A stretch of DNA of 18,281 nucleotides from Komagataeibacter kakiaceti JCM 25156 (GTDB lineage Bacteria; Pseudomonadota; Alphaproteobacteria; Acetobacterales; Acetobacteraceae). Below, piece after piece: positions 1 to 6,791 of this stretch. Location of the stretch: positions 1 through 18,281 of the forward strand of contig NZ_BAIO01000018.1 of assembly GCF_000613305.1 (NCBI RefSeq). The letters are read 5' to 3'. A program made the translations under genes and the position numbers. The notes below the pieces were generated by a model, which saw only the letters and a list, made by a program, of their open reading frames with translations, was not told the DNA's origin and ran no database searches. Positions within the stretch are counted from its first letter, which is position 1. Each line of letters begins with the position of its first letter.

Positions 1-80
1 GAAGCAACCGCCGCGCGGTCTGACGCATGAGCTTCTTTTCGCATTGCTGGAAAGAAGCCATGGAATGCGTAATCGGGAAA

Positions 81-113
81 GCATCCGGCCATAGAGGTCG
101 GATGCTTTTTTTT
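81..113 (+). terminator. Rho-independent terminator of a host gene left of the window
   Basis: A perfect 7-bp stem, GCATCCG paired with CGGATGC, encloses a loop of about 11 nt and is followed by a run of eight T on the plus strand. It would end a rightward host transcript. One frame from base 1 reads nine codons and stops at 28-30, so the last residues of the upstream gene may lie there, but that is too short to identify. Confidence 0.8.
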
Positions 114-417
114 GGTGAAGAATTTCACTTTCAAGTATTACTTAAGTAATATATTTAAGATGGTATTTAAATATTAAAGAAGTTTTGGTGAAGCTTTTTC
201 CAAAAAGCTTCAGGAATCGTCGCCTGCGTAAAGAGACGCCGCCCCAGATGTTTTGACTGTTTTTATAAAGCTGTTGTTTTCAAGAACTTCGAATTTCGAA
301 ATTCACCCAGTCACATTTCTGCTTATGCAGCCAATTGCTACAATATATTCATTTTCCATTCGGCATATGACAGCATCAATGCGGATGAAAAAGCCAGGAA
401 GCAGACAGGGAAGGGGA
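114..417. other. AT-rich host intergenic region between terminator and tRNA-Ser
   Basis: About 300 bases without a credible gene. The stretch 120-185 is very AT-rich, with runs such as ATTACTTAAGTAATATATTT, unlike the GC-rich coding DNA elsewhere. The only structured element is the palindrome at 190-211. An open frame that starts at 253 runs antisense through the tRNA and is not believed. Confidence 0.6.
190..211. repeat. Palindrome GAAGCTTTTT-CC-AAAAAGCTTC
   Basis: Two perfect 10-base arms are separated by CC and preceded by TTTTGGT. From memory, similar TTTTGGTGAAGCTTTTT..AAAAAGCTTC elements recur between genes in Komagataeibacter/Gluconacetobacter genomes, which is one reason for the host guess. 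Only one full copy is in this window. A truncated TTTTTGGTGAAG also follows the terminator at about 108-120. Confidence 0.55.
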
Positions 418-507
<90 letters not shown>

Positions 508-573
508 ATATCGTCTGTTTAGCTAGGTAATCCGCCGCCGTCTAGATGTTACTCCGCACAAAAACCGCTACAT

Positions 574-1632
574 TCATGGGGCTTCTGTGCCGTCTTTTGT
601 GCCGACATGCAGTACCCGGTCCAGTTCATCCGCCGTCAGGGCGGACAGATAGATTTCAGTCGTCTTGACCGATGTGTGGCCCAGATGGCGGCTCAGACGG
701 TAGATGTCTCCACCTGCCTTGAGCCAGCGGATGGCAAAGGCGTGGCGGAGGTCATGGATGCGGAAGCGGGTGAAGGGAATCCCCTTGACCTCACAGCGTG
801 CCGCGACCCGGCGCATGACCTGCCCGTAGTTCGAGGCCGCGTTGCGGTAAGGCTGGCCGTCACGGTTCGGGAACAGGAAGCCGCTGCGAGGTGTCTGTTC
901 CAGTAGTGCTGTGGCGTTTCCGCCAGGCGTGACCCATGCGATCGTGCGGGGCCGACTCGTCTTGGTGCGAAGCAGTCGGATTTGCTGGCGGCCATGATCA
1001 ACATTGTCAGCCGTCAGGTTCACGGCTTCATTCTCCCGCATGCCGGTCTGTTCCAGCAGGTTGAGAATCGCGGCCATTCCCGGCGGGCAGGCGGCTTTGA
1101 TGCGCGCCACCGAATCGGGGCAGGGCGGTGTAATCGGGTCGCGCCGTTCGCGGATGATCGTACGGTCAAAGGACAGGGCGGGATTGCTGGTGATCCAGCC
1201 CCACGCCACGCAGGCCGACAGCAGGCGGGACAAGGCGGTCAGATCCCGGCGAATCGTGGCGTTGGTCACGCTGCCCGACCGGCCCGATACGAAATTGGAG
1301 ATCAGGCGGGTGGTAATGTCGCGTACACGGACGCCCTTGAATGTTCCTTCCAGACTACGGATGGAGATGGTGTAACGTCGCATGGTCTGGGCCTTGACCG
1401 AGGTTTCCAGCACTTCGGTAATCCAGCGGATGACGGCTTCCTCAAAAAGCTGGTCGCTGTCGCCCGTTACCGCCTCGCGTTCGAGTTCCGTCTTCCATTG
1501 CCTGAGCCTTCGGCGCGCTTCCCGCGGGTCAGTCGTGCGTAGGCTGCTTCTATGCTCGCGGCCGGCAATCTGGACCCGCCCCCAATATGTTTTACCCCGA
1601 AGGTAGATGTTGGCGTTGGTGCGGCCTGACAA
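574..1632 (-). CDS. int: Tyrosine-type phage integrase
   Basis: Site-specific recombinase of the lambda-integrase family (352 aa) that joins phage and bacterial attachment sites and, with an excisionase, reverses the reaction. The N-terminal 50 residues resemble the arm-binding region (YLRGKTYWGRV), residues about 60-150 look like the SAM-like core-binding domain, and the rest is the catalytic domain. Visible catalytic elements are the first Arg in TGMRENEAVNL, HDLRHAF (His-x-x-Arg), LGHTSVKTTEIY with the LGH box, and the nucleophile Tyr. The start is TTG at 1630-1632, chosen because AGGAGG lies 7 nt upstream and the protein reads as integrase from the first residues. It is the last gene of the leftward operon and overlaps the tail of the excisionase-like frame by 166 nt. 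Confidence 0.95.
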   Translation of the reverse strand: MSGRTNANIYLRGKTYWGRVQIAGREHRSSLRTTDPREARRRLRQWKTELEREAVTGDSDQLFEEAVIRWITEVLETSVKAQTMRRYTISIRSLEGTFKGVRVRDITTRLISNFVSGRSGSVTNATIRRDLTALSRLLSACVAWGWITSNPALSFDRTIIRERRDPITPPCPDSVARIKAACPPGMAAILNLLEQTGMRENEAVNLTADNVDHGRQQIRLLRTKTSRPRTIAWVTPGGNATALLEQTPRSGFLFPNRDGQPYRNAASNYGQVMRRVAARCEVKGIPFTRFRIHDLRHAFAIRWLKAGGDIYRLSRHLGHTSVKTTEIYLSALTADELDRVLHVGTKDGTEAP

Positions 1633-1823
1633 ACGCTGGCCTCCTGATTATTGATCCATGCGTGGATCTTGATGGGGTCGAACGTCCAGATCCGGCCGAA
1701 CTTGGCCGCGCCCGGTATCTGTCCGGCTGCAGCCAGTTTCTGGACCTGACGGGTGGAAAGGGTGGTGATCCGCGCGACATCGGCCAGACGCACCCGCTGC
1801 GTGATCTGGGGGATGGTGTCCAT
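1467..1823 (-). CDS. xis: Excisionase-like small helix-turn-helix DNA-binding protein
   Basis: The first 60 or so residues form a winged helix-turn-helix of the MerR/excisionase type: RLADVARITTLSTRQVQKL, then AAGQIPGAAKFGRIWTFDP and IHAWI. Such proteins bend attachment-site DNA and push integrase towards excision. The remaining 57 residues (118 total) are read in a different frame over the start of the integrase gene and look low-complexity, so they may be an unstructured tail. ATG is at 1821-1823, four bases after the preceding gene's stop. The symbol rests on position and fold only. It could instead be a regulator of int. Confidence 0.75.
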   Translation of the reverse strand: MDTIPQITQRVRLADVARITTLSTRQVQKLAAAGQIPGAAKFGRIWTFDPIKIHAWINNQEASVCQAAPTPTSTFGVKHIGGGSRLPAASIEAAYARLTRGKRAEGSGNGRRNSNARR

Positions 1824-1827
1824 GCCG

Positions 1828-2049
1828 CTATCGCCCTGCTATTTCCGTAGCCACGAGTGCTGCGAGGTATTGCCGTTCCTCAATGGTGGCGCTTGGGTGC
1901 AGTGTGGCCCAGCACCGGGCCAGCATGCGGAGTGATTGTGCGATCGTGGGTTCGGTCATGGGGATGTTGCGTGCCTTGCGATCATAGGCATGTGGCTCGG
2001 GTTCGAATTCGGGGCGGGGCACTTCATCGCCCATGCTAAGGTCAGTCAC
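1828..2049 (-). CDS. Small phage protein of unknown function (73 aa)
   Basis: I do not recognise this protein. The GTG start at 2047-2049 is preceded by AGGAG with 8 nt spacing and overlaps the upstream gene's stop as GTGA, a sign of translational coupling. A longer frame from 2163 would lie inside the upstream gene and is not needed. The N-terminal half is acidic and proline-rich (EVPRPEFEPEPHAYD). The C-terminal half (EPTIAQSLRMLARCWATLH) is predicted helical. No membrane segment or known motif is visible. It is part of the leftward early operon between a HTH protein and the excisionase-like gene. Confidence 0.7.
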   Translation of the reverse strand: MTDLSMGDEVPRPEFEPEPHAYDRKARNIPMTEPTIAQSLRMLARCWATLHPSATIEERQYLAALVATEIAGR

Positions 2050-2522
2050 GATATTTTCTCCTGCTGGAGCATGAAGGGCGGCAGTCCTTCCCGCACACGC
2101 CATGCGTTGATATGGGTCAGCGTGCCCCGGCAGGCGGGCGGCAACCTGTTGGTGCGGGCCCATGCCGTGATTTCCTGCATGGTGGCGCGGATATGGCCTG
2201 CTGTTGCCGCCTGCTGGTGGTGGAGCATCTGCAGGGCCGCGATACTGAACGCGCCATCACGCGTGCGGAGGGTGAGGGGCTGCCGGGGCGGGGTGGCTTC
2301 CCGCTGTGCTGCCTGCCTGCGGCGTGCTGCTTCGCGCAGGCCTTCGGCATCGGGGTGCGGGTCGTCTTCCTGCAACACGCGGATCAGGCGCTGGTGAATG
2401 GAGGTGCCATGCACGCCGAACACCCTGCCGATATCCGTCCAGGTCCGGCCTTCCGCCCGCATGGAGCGGATCAGGGCATCGTCCTGCGGCATGTAGCGAC
2501 GGTTGAGCTTGCGGGCAGACAT
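2046..2522 (-). CDS. HTH (homeodomain-like) DNA-binding phage protein
   Basis: A 158-aa protein whose first 50 residues form a SANT/GcrA-like helix-turn-helix: MPQDDALIRSMRAEGRTW followed by TDIGRVFGVHGTSIHQRL, the recognition helix region. The rest is Arg/Gln-rich and largely helical, with a few conserved-looking aromatic positions, and its function is unknown. It is probably a transcriptional or DNA-transaction factor of the early operon. The stop and start are chained with its neighbours: TAATG with the upstream gene (1-base overlap) and GTGA with the downstream gene. No catalytic motif is seen. Confidence 0.75.
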   Translation of the reverse strand: MSARKLNRRYMPQDDALIRSMRAEGRTWTDIGRVFGVHGTSIHQRLIRVLQEDDPHPDAEGLREAARRRQAAQREATPPRQPLTLRTRDGAFSIAALQMLHHQQAATAGHIRATMQEITAWARTNRLPPACRGTLTHINAWRVREGLPPFMLQQEKIS

Positions 2523-2785
2523 TACGCATGGCCCGACGTGTGATGGATGTTGGCAATCGACCGCAGTTCATCGCGGCGGAAGGTAGCGCCATCGGCGATC
2601 TGCCGCACGAACCCGACGATTTCTTTATCCGAGTAGCCCTGCTGTGTGTAGCTGCGGACCATGCTTAGCAGGTGGCCCTGCAGGCGCAGGCAGAATGCGG
2701 CTTCGTTATCCGCCGCTCCTAGTTCCGCAATCAGTGCACCCATGCCACGGGGCGTGATCGAGATATTGTCGAGATCATCACTCAT
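2522..2785 (-). CDS. Small phage protein of unknown function (87 aa)
   Basis: Not recognised. It begins MSDDLDNISITPRGMGALI and is mostly predicted helix, slightly acidic, without Cys pairs, membrane segments or a nucleotide-binding motif. It is coupled to both neighbours: the ATG overlaps the upstream gene's stop as ATGA (2782-2785), and its own stop overlaps the next ATG as TAATG. Its place in an unbroken overlapping chain is the main support for it being a gene. Confidence 0.7.
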   Translation of the reverse strand: MSDDLDNISITPRGMGALIAELGAADNEAAFCLRLQGHLLSMVRSYTQQGYSDKEIVGFVRQIADGATFRRDELRSIANIHHTSGHA

Positions 2786-3036
2786 GCCGCGGCTCCCATG
2801 GCCAGCGTATCGCGGGCGAGGGCGGCCAGCATGTTTTCAGCCAAGTCCCGTCCATCAGAATGTTCGAGAAGGTCAGATGCAAACAGGGACAGGGCACGCG
2901 CTCGGGCAGCGTTCCCCGCCAGCGTGCGGGCTTCACGCGCTGTAATCCGTTTCATCAAGGCAACGCGTTCAGCATCAAGCGGAGCATTTGCTGCATCTGC
3001 CGCTTTGTCTTCCTCAGCCGTATGTGCAGCTTCCAC
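2782..3036 (-). CDS. Small phage protein of unknown function; start probably further upstream with Cys motif
   Basis: Not recognised. As an open frame from GTG 3034-3036 it gives 84 residues, Ala-rich and helical (RITAREARTLAGNAARARAL). No Shine-Dalgarno sequence precedes that GTG. The same frame remains open upstream and reads CNRFCAIEALYNRRV, which looks like real protein with a C-x3-C pair. Two explanations fit. One is a CTG start overlapping the stop of the upstream gene (CTGA). The other is the ATG at 3081-3083 with one base lost soon after it, giving about 100 aa. The second matches the pattern of single-base losses elsewhere in the window. Its end overlaps the next gene as ATGA. Confidence 0.65.
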   Translation of the reverse strand: MEAAHTAEEDKAADAANAPLDAERVALMKRITAREARTLAGNAARARALSLFASDLLEHSDGRDLAENMLAALARDTLAMGAAA

Positions 3037-3086
3037 GCGCCGATTATAGAGCGCTTCGATCGCGCAGAAGCGATTGCAGTCATTGA

Positions 3087-4232
3087 TCAGGCAACGTCCG
3101 GGCTTATCCCCGACTGCGGGGCAACGGCAGCCAGATGGCGGGCAAGGGCGACCAGATTGTCGGGATCGCCTTCCATTTCACCGCCATGGCGCAGACCACC
3201 GTCGTCCTCGATGATCGCCTGCGCCATCGCGGCGAAGCCCTGTAGCGTGGTGGGTTTGCAGAGCATGAGATCGTTGATCTTGTGATCCAGTTCCCCAAAC
3301 AGTTTATCCATCGCTTCATTGCTGGCTTTGGTATTCGGGGCTTGGGCATATGCTGCGTCAACATGTCGTCCGAACGCCGTGGCCGCCGTCGCCTTCGCTA
3401 TGATCGACGCATCCCGGCCAGCCGGGGAGGGCAGGTGCCCATCCAGAATGGCCGAAACCAGCATGCGGTGGATGTTGTCCAAAGCGGGGCATTCGTCGCC
3501 TTCAGCAGTGGAATTTTCGATCGTGCGGGCAATACGCGCTAGGCTGACCACATCTTCAGCCGAATGGACGGTCTGCTTCTGTGTCGCAGCCACATTGCCC
3601 CAATAGTCTATGAGAACCTGCGGGCCGTTATCGAAAGGCCACTCGTCATCGGGGACATTTCCGATCTCGACAAACTGCCGCTCCATCGTATCGGCCAGAT
3701 CGCGCAGGGCCGATGGCGTGGCTTCGGCTTCGGTGCCGAGGATGCGCTGGATTTCATAAAAAGGGTCCACCGGCGCCAGCGCATCGACATTGATACCGAG
3801 GGCAATGAGATGCTTCAGCGTACCGCAGACGCCGCGCTGTAACTGCGTCGTATATTTGTCGATATCCTCGCGGCTGAGGTTGAAGCCCTCCAGCATTCCC
3901 AAAGGGTCAATCATGGCGCTCAGGATGGCAGCCACGTCATGCAGGTTGTTGGGCTGCTTCGTGGACATAAGGTCGACGAGAGCGTCGCGCTCCCTGTCAT
4001 AGCGGCTAAATGAGGCTCCCCTGCAACCTTCTGTCTTTTCCAGCTCATCGAGGATATGACGCACCGTGGCCAACCGCCGCCCGATCTGGGTCGGGGTGGC
4101 AAAAGCAGGCAGATCAACCGGAGGCTGAACCGGAGCCGCAGCCTGCTCCAGAACCCGATCAATCTGATCCTCCACAACAAAGGCGGGCGCAGGCGTCTGA
4201 ACGCACTTCGGGCGTGAGAGAGTTTCGGACAT
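3087..4232 (-). CDS. 381-aa phage protein of unknown function
   Basis: Not recognised, although it is the largest gene of the leftward operon after the integrase. It has a Pro/Ala-rich N-terminal 45 residues and then a long, mostly helical body without a signal peptide or membrane segment. Stretches such as ATVRHILDELEKTEG and LADTMERQFVEIGN suggest helical bundles. No Walker, nuclease or methylase motif is seen. ATG 4230-4232 is preceded by AAGGA about 10 nt away. A gap of 79 nt separates it from the ORF6N gene, the largest gap in the operon, so a secondary promoter there is possible. It ends just before the 84-aa gene. Confidence 0.8.
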   Translation of the reverse strand: MSETLSRPKCVQTPAPAFVVEDQIDRVLEQAAAPVQPPVDLPAFATPTQIGRRLATVRHILDELEKTEGCRGASFSRYDRERDALVDLMSTKQPNNLHDVAAILSAMIDPLGMLEGFNLSREDIDKYTTQLQRGVCGTLKHLIALGINVDALAPVDPFYEIQRILGTEAEATPSALRDLADTMERQFVEIGNVPDDEWPFDNGPQVLIDYWGNVAATQKQTVHSAEDVVSLARIARTIENSTAEGDECPALDNIHRMLVSAILDGHLPSPAGRDASIIAKATAATAFGRHVDAAYAQAPNTKASNEAMDKLFGELDHKINDLMLCKPTTLQGFAAMAQAIIEDDGGLRHGGEMEGDPDNLVALARHLAAVAPQSGISPDVA

Positions 4233-4311
4233 TTTTCGATTTCCTTGAATACTTGTGTCAGGCTGGTAATGGTAGCCAATCAGGATTTATTACTTGTTCA
4301 GGGTGGACGGC

Positions 4312-4936
4312 TCAGGGGAACGGGGTAGGGACCGACCCGCCCTGCACATCCTCGATAATCATGATCCGGCGCTGCACCGGCGGTACGGGCTTGGTGCTGT
4401 CCACGGTATCCAGCACCGCATTCTCGGCTGTGCTGAGCAGTTCCCGCGGCGGTCGGGGCAGCCCCGCTTTCATCCATGCCCACGCCCCGGCTGACTTGCC
4501 CCACTGGCGCGAAGCCTGCGACATGCGCCGATGCGGGCGTTCAGTTCGGTCGGTTCCATGGTGGCCAGCGTATTGCGTGGCAGCTCCGGCTGCCGGGGCA
4601 CGCGGAAGTAGCCGGTGACCAGTTCGCGCTGCACCGTCCATGCCAGGTCATCAGTGAAGGACTTCACCAGCATCAGGTAACCGCTTTCGGTCAGCAGGAT
4701 GATTTCGCCGCGCGCTTTGGCGGAAATCTCCATAATTTTGTACCGACGAATTTCGTCGGCGCAAACGGAGAAGAAATCCGTGCCTTCGATGAAGCGTTTT
4801 CGGTTGGCGCGGAAATTACGTCCTGCCGTGTCCTCGGCCCGTTGGTGCAGGGCATCAACCATGCGAAGGTGATAACGCGCTGCCCGCGATATTCCAGAAT
4901 GGATACCGGCCTGCCATTGATCGTGACGTTGCTCAT
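4312..4936 (-). pseudogene. ORF6N-domain antirepressor-like protein, broken by two single-base frameshifts
   Basis: ORF6N domains occur in phage regulatory and antirepressor proteins. Three frames read as one protein of about 208 aa. Frame one from ATG 4936 reads ITINGRPVSI-like ORF6N strand sequence (VTINGRPVSILEYRGQRVIT). Frame two reads HQRAEDTAGRNFRANRKRF, then FIEGTDFFSV and ARGEIILLTESGYLMLVKSF. Frame three reads MSQASRQWGKSAGAWAWMKA and GLPRP to a stop at 4312-4314. Adding one base near 4870 (…TTCGC-ATGG…) and one near 4527 (…ATCGG-CGCATG…) joins them. The start has a strong AAGGAGGT 5 nt upstream. As sequenced, the upstream RHH frame runs into the middle part, which makes a misleading 235-aa fusion (4470-5177). 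It probably acts on the repressor. If the shifts are real, the gene is dead. Confidence 0.8.
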
Positions 4937-5177
4937 GCCGCACCTCCTTCATGGCAGAGGGCAGGGGAAGCATCAGCAGGGCTGGTTCGTTTCCCGCCAA
5001 GGGTGTGCTCGTTTCGCACACCCTTCTCAGCGCTGCGTGTTTTTCAAGAATATCGACCAGCTCAGTAGTCATGGTCCGGACCCGACCTGCCGCGCGGTCC
5101 TCAAGCCACCGCTTGAGGTCTGGCGGTAGGCGAAAGTGAAATCGCGCACCCTCGATCCGTCCGTGTCGTCCTGACAT
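4933..5177 (-). pseudogene. Arc-type ribbon-helix-helix protein, first gene of leftward operon, apparent frameshift
   Basis: Residues about 10-50 form a ribbon-helix-helix DNA-binding fold: GARFHFRLPPDLKRWLEDRA, then MTTELVDILEKHAAL. Such dimers serve as phage regulators (Arc/Mnt type). The open frame does not stop where expected and runs into the ORF6N gene. Restoring one base near 5026-5036 switches to a frame reading KGVRNEHTLGGKRTSPADAS and ending in TGA 4933-4935, which overlaps the ORF6N ATG as ATGA, the coupling seen throughout this operon. That would give about 81 aa. ATG 5175-5177 follows GGGAGAGG with good spacing. Transcription is expected from the operator-controlled promoter near 5311, leaving a leader of about 100 nt. 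Confidence 0.7.
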
Positions 5178-5282
5178 ATAAGCCTCTCCCGACTCAGAAT
5201 GAGTGTCTCACCAGCGTCAGGAGGTATATCGGCCACGGGATTTCCGTGGGTTCAGTCGTTCCGTCTGCAGGTGATGGGCTTA

Positions 5283-5333
5283 AAGTCTCCTAAAGAGACG
5301 AACTTAGTCAAGGAAAAAGTCTCTTAAGGAGAC
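5283..5333 (-). promoter_or_regulatory. Leftward early promoter (PL-like) with two 15-bp operators
   Basis: On the minus strand the order is operator GTCTCCTTAAGAGAC (5333-5319), seven T-rich bases, -35 box TTGACT (5311-5306), six bases, operator GTCTCTTTAGGAGAC (5299-5285). The second operator covers the spacer and the expected -10 (about 5288-5283), which is weak. The operator centres are 34 bp apart. The same arrangement appears at 6792-6846, so one protein, presumably the XRE repressor, should bind both. The promoter would drive the RHH-ORF6N-to-integrase operon and be silent in the lysogen. Confidence 0.7.
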
Positions 5334-5408
5334 AAATATTACTCATGCCGAATTCACTTCCCTTGTTGATGGCAGAACACAATATGAACATAATCAGAGG
5401 AGAGATCG

Positions 5409-5669
5409 ATGGCCGCTACCGAACGAATCATCTTTCAGCCGTATATCTGGGGAAAGCCCAAACGGGGTGGTGCCCAGCTTGAGTCAGGCACGCCTATCGT
5501 GTGCCGGTCAGTCGAGGAGGGCAGGCGCAAGACCGATAAGGTCGCTGCAGGCGGCACGTCTATGGCCGGAGCAATCTTGGTCCGTATGGAAGTGGATGAG
5601 GATGCCGGGGACTATGGCGAGCCGGAGATCCTTGAGAGCGTGGGGGACGTGCCGGAGATAGAGAAGTAG
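5409..5669 (+). CDS. Small acidic phage protein of unknown function (86 aa)
   Basis: Not recognised. ATG follows AGAGGAGAG with good spacing, so translation is well supported. The N-terminal part is basic and aromatic (RIIFQPYIWGKPKRGG), and the C-terminal part is strongly acidic (MEVDEDAGDYGEPEILESV). No membrane segment is seen. It stands alone on the plus strand inside the immunity region, between the leftward operators and the converging repressor operon, so it might be expressed in the lysogen. I see no convincing promoter in the 75 bases before it. Confidence 0.7.
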   Translation: MAATERIIFQPYIWGKPKRGGAQLESGTPIVCRSVEEGRRKTDKVAAGGTSMAGAILVRMEVDEDAGDYGEPEILESVGDVPEIEK

Positions 5670-5671
5670 GC

Positions 5672-5697
5672 GAAAGAAAACCCTGTCGGAGCAGGGT
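5672..5697 (-). terminator. Rho-independent terminator of the repressor operon
   Basis: The stem ACCCTG/CAGGGT (5680-5697) with a 6-nt loop is followed, on the minus strand, by TTTTCTTTC. It sits just after the last leftward gene of the repressor operon (ends 5702) and just past the stop of the opposing gene at 5669. There is no T run on the plus side, so it should act mainly leftward. Confidence 0.65.
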
Positions 5698-5701
5698 GAG
5701 G

Positions 5702-6034
5702 TTAATGGTTCGGCATAGTCATGAGAATTCGAAGGACTAAACCACCGATCGCAATAGTGGCTGTGGCGCCCAGCCCCAAGAGCCATTTAACCGCCGAAAG
5801 TCCATCTTTCCGGAGATCTTTTATATCAGATCGAAGGTCGCGCAAATCCGACCGTAGATCCTTGAGGGAATCCTTGGTATTTTCTGCAAGTGCTTCCAGT
5901 TTTGCAACGCGTGCTTCCATGTCTTTACCATGCCCGTCTCCGTCGCGGGCAGCAAGATCAATCCGCGGCGATGGTTTCTCGTTTTCCTCCCAAATGGCAG
6001 AGAACCTTCGTTTTAAATCTTCAGCTTGGTTCAT
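5702..6034 (-). CDS. Coiled-coil protein with C-terminal membrane anchor (rexB-like position)
   Basis: The 110-aa protein has a hydrophilic N-terminus and then a clear heptad-type coiled coil over about residues 40-78 (ARVAKLEALAENTKDSLKDL, then DLRSDIKDLRKD). One C-terminal transmembrane helix (KWLLGLGATATIAIGGLVL) ends close to the C-terminus. That design is shared by XhlA-like and other small phage membrane proteins, but no family can be assigned. It overlaps the upstream 81-aa gene by 14 nt and is the last gene behind the repressor. In lambda this place is held by rexB, so a role in excluding other phages is a reasonable guess, not a demonstrated one. Confidence 0.75.
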   Translation of the reverse strand: MNQAEDLKRRFSAIWEENEKPSPRIDLAARDGDGHGKDMEARVAKLEALAENTKDSLKDLRSDLRDLRSDIKDLRKDGLSAVKWLLGLGATATIAIGGLVLRILMTMPNH

Positions 6035-6266
6035 TAGATTCTCCGGAAAAATCTTTGAGGCGATCTACTACTTTTCGCCCTTCTGAAATAATTTCTCTGG
6101 CAGAATATCCGTTTTCTGGCATTGGTATAGATTTGTACCCTAAATGTGTTGTTATTTCAGCTAACTGTATTAAGGCAATTGATAAGGATATAGATGTATT
6201 TTGACATTGCATTTGAAGTTTATTTACTTGTTCCTTTAGCTTTTCAATATCTTCTTTTTCTGACAT
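6021..6266 (-). CDS. Small AT-rich gene of unknown function behind the repressor
   Basis: The 81-aa product begins MSEKEDIEKLKEQVNKLQMQ, a short coiled coil, followed by a neutral helix (SISLSIALIQLAEITTHLGY) and a charged tail. It is not recognised. AAGGG lies about 9 nt before the ATG. The gene and its upstream region are clearly richer in A and T than the surrounding phage genes, which suggests separate acquisition (a moron). TTGTTA and TTATTA boxes upstream (about 6328-6300) could give it its own promoter. Its stop overlaps the following gene. Confidence 0.7.
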   Translation of the reverse strand: MSEKEDIEKLKEQVNKLQMQCQNTSISLSIALIQLAEITTHLGYKSIPMPENGYSAREIISEGRKVVDRLKDFSGESNEPS

Positions 6267-6413
6267 TGTGGATGCCCTTAAATATTTTTATAATAACCTA
6301 TATCCATATTCTGCATAACAATAACTTCCCTTGCTCTGCTACTCTCTCTTGAGAACGAAAGGGAAACAATGGGCGGAAATGCAGCGAAAGACCTACGGGC
6401 ACTGGGAGATGGG

Positions 6414-6758
6414 TCAGGCTGCATTGGTATCAATTCTGGCCTTGAGAAGCGCCATCAGACCCATACGCTCTTCCTCGTTCATCGCGCGCCATATCTTGAG
6501 AAGGATCCGCTCAAAGTCATCATGAGCAGCATCCTCGGCACTCTGGATTGCAGGAACCGGAAAGCCCGCAAGGTAGTCCAGGGAAACATCGTAATACTGC
6601 GCTAAGGCGGTGATCGTCTTGATGCTTCCATCCTTTTTTCCGGCCTCGATGTCGGAAAGATAAGAACGGCTGATCCCCACGGCCTCACCAACGTCAATCT
6701 GGTTGAGACCTTTTTCCTCGCGGATATGCCGTAGCCGTGTGCCGATGGTGTCACTCAT
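6414..6758 (-). CDS. XRE-family phage repressor (CI-like, without protease domain)
   Basis: Residues 5-65 are a classic helix-turn-helix of the Cro/CI (HTH_3) family: RLRHIREEKGLNQIDVGEAV, then GISRSYLSDIEAGKKDGS and ITALAQYYDVSLDYL. The remaining residues (DDFERILLKIWRAMNEEERM) are helical and probably a dimerisation tail. At 114 aa it has no S24/LexA peptidase domain, so RecA-stimulated self-cleavage is not expected. It is divergent from the Cro-like gene and reads towards the two AT-rich genes. The 15-bp inverted repeats at 6792-6841 and 5285-5333 are its likely operators. The Shine-Dalgarno sequence is weak. Confidence 0.88.
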   Translation of the reverse strand: MSDTIGTRLRHIREEKGLNQIDVGEAVGISRSYLSDIEAGKKDGSIKTITALAQYYDVSLDYLAGFPVPAIQSAEDAAHDDFERILLKIWRAMNEEERMGLMALLKARIDTNAA

Positions 6759-6791
6759 TGGGACATCATTTCATCATTTCCAAATTAATGT

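Noticed and set aside
223..237. Repressor half-site AAAGAGAC in the host flank
   Set aside because: The other half does not match the operator, and a lone 8-base match is expected by chance.
4470..5177. Apparent 235-aa fusion of an RHH domain and an ORF6N domain
   Set aside because: The fusion depends on lost bases. The ORF6N gene has its own strong AAGGAGGT and ATG at 4936, and the repaired RHH frame ends exactly there in an ATGA overlap.
6325..6370. Inverted repeat TTCCCTT…AAGGGAA after the repressor gene
   Set aside because: The loop is about 30 nt and there is no T run on either strand, so it is not a convincing terminator.
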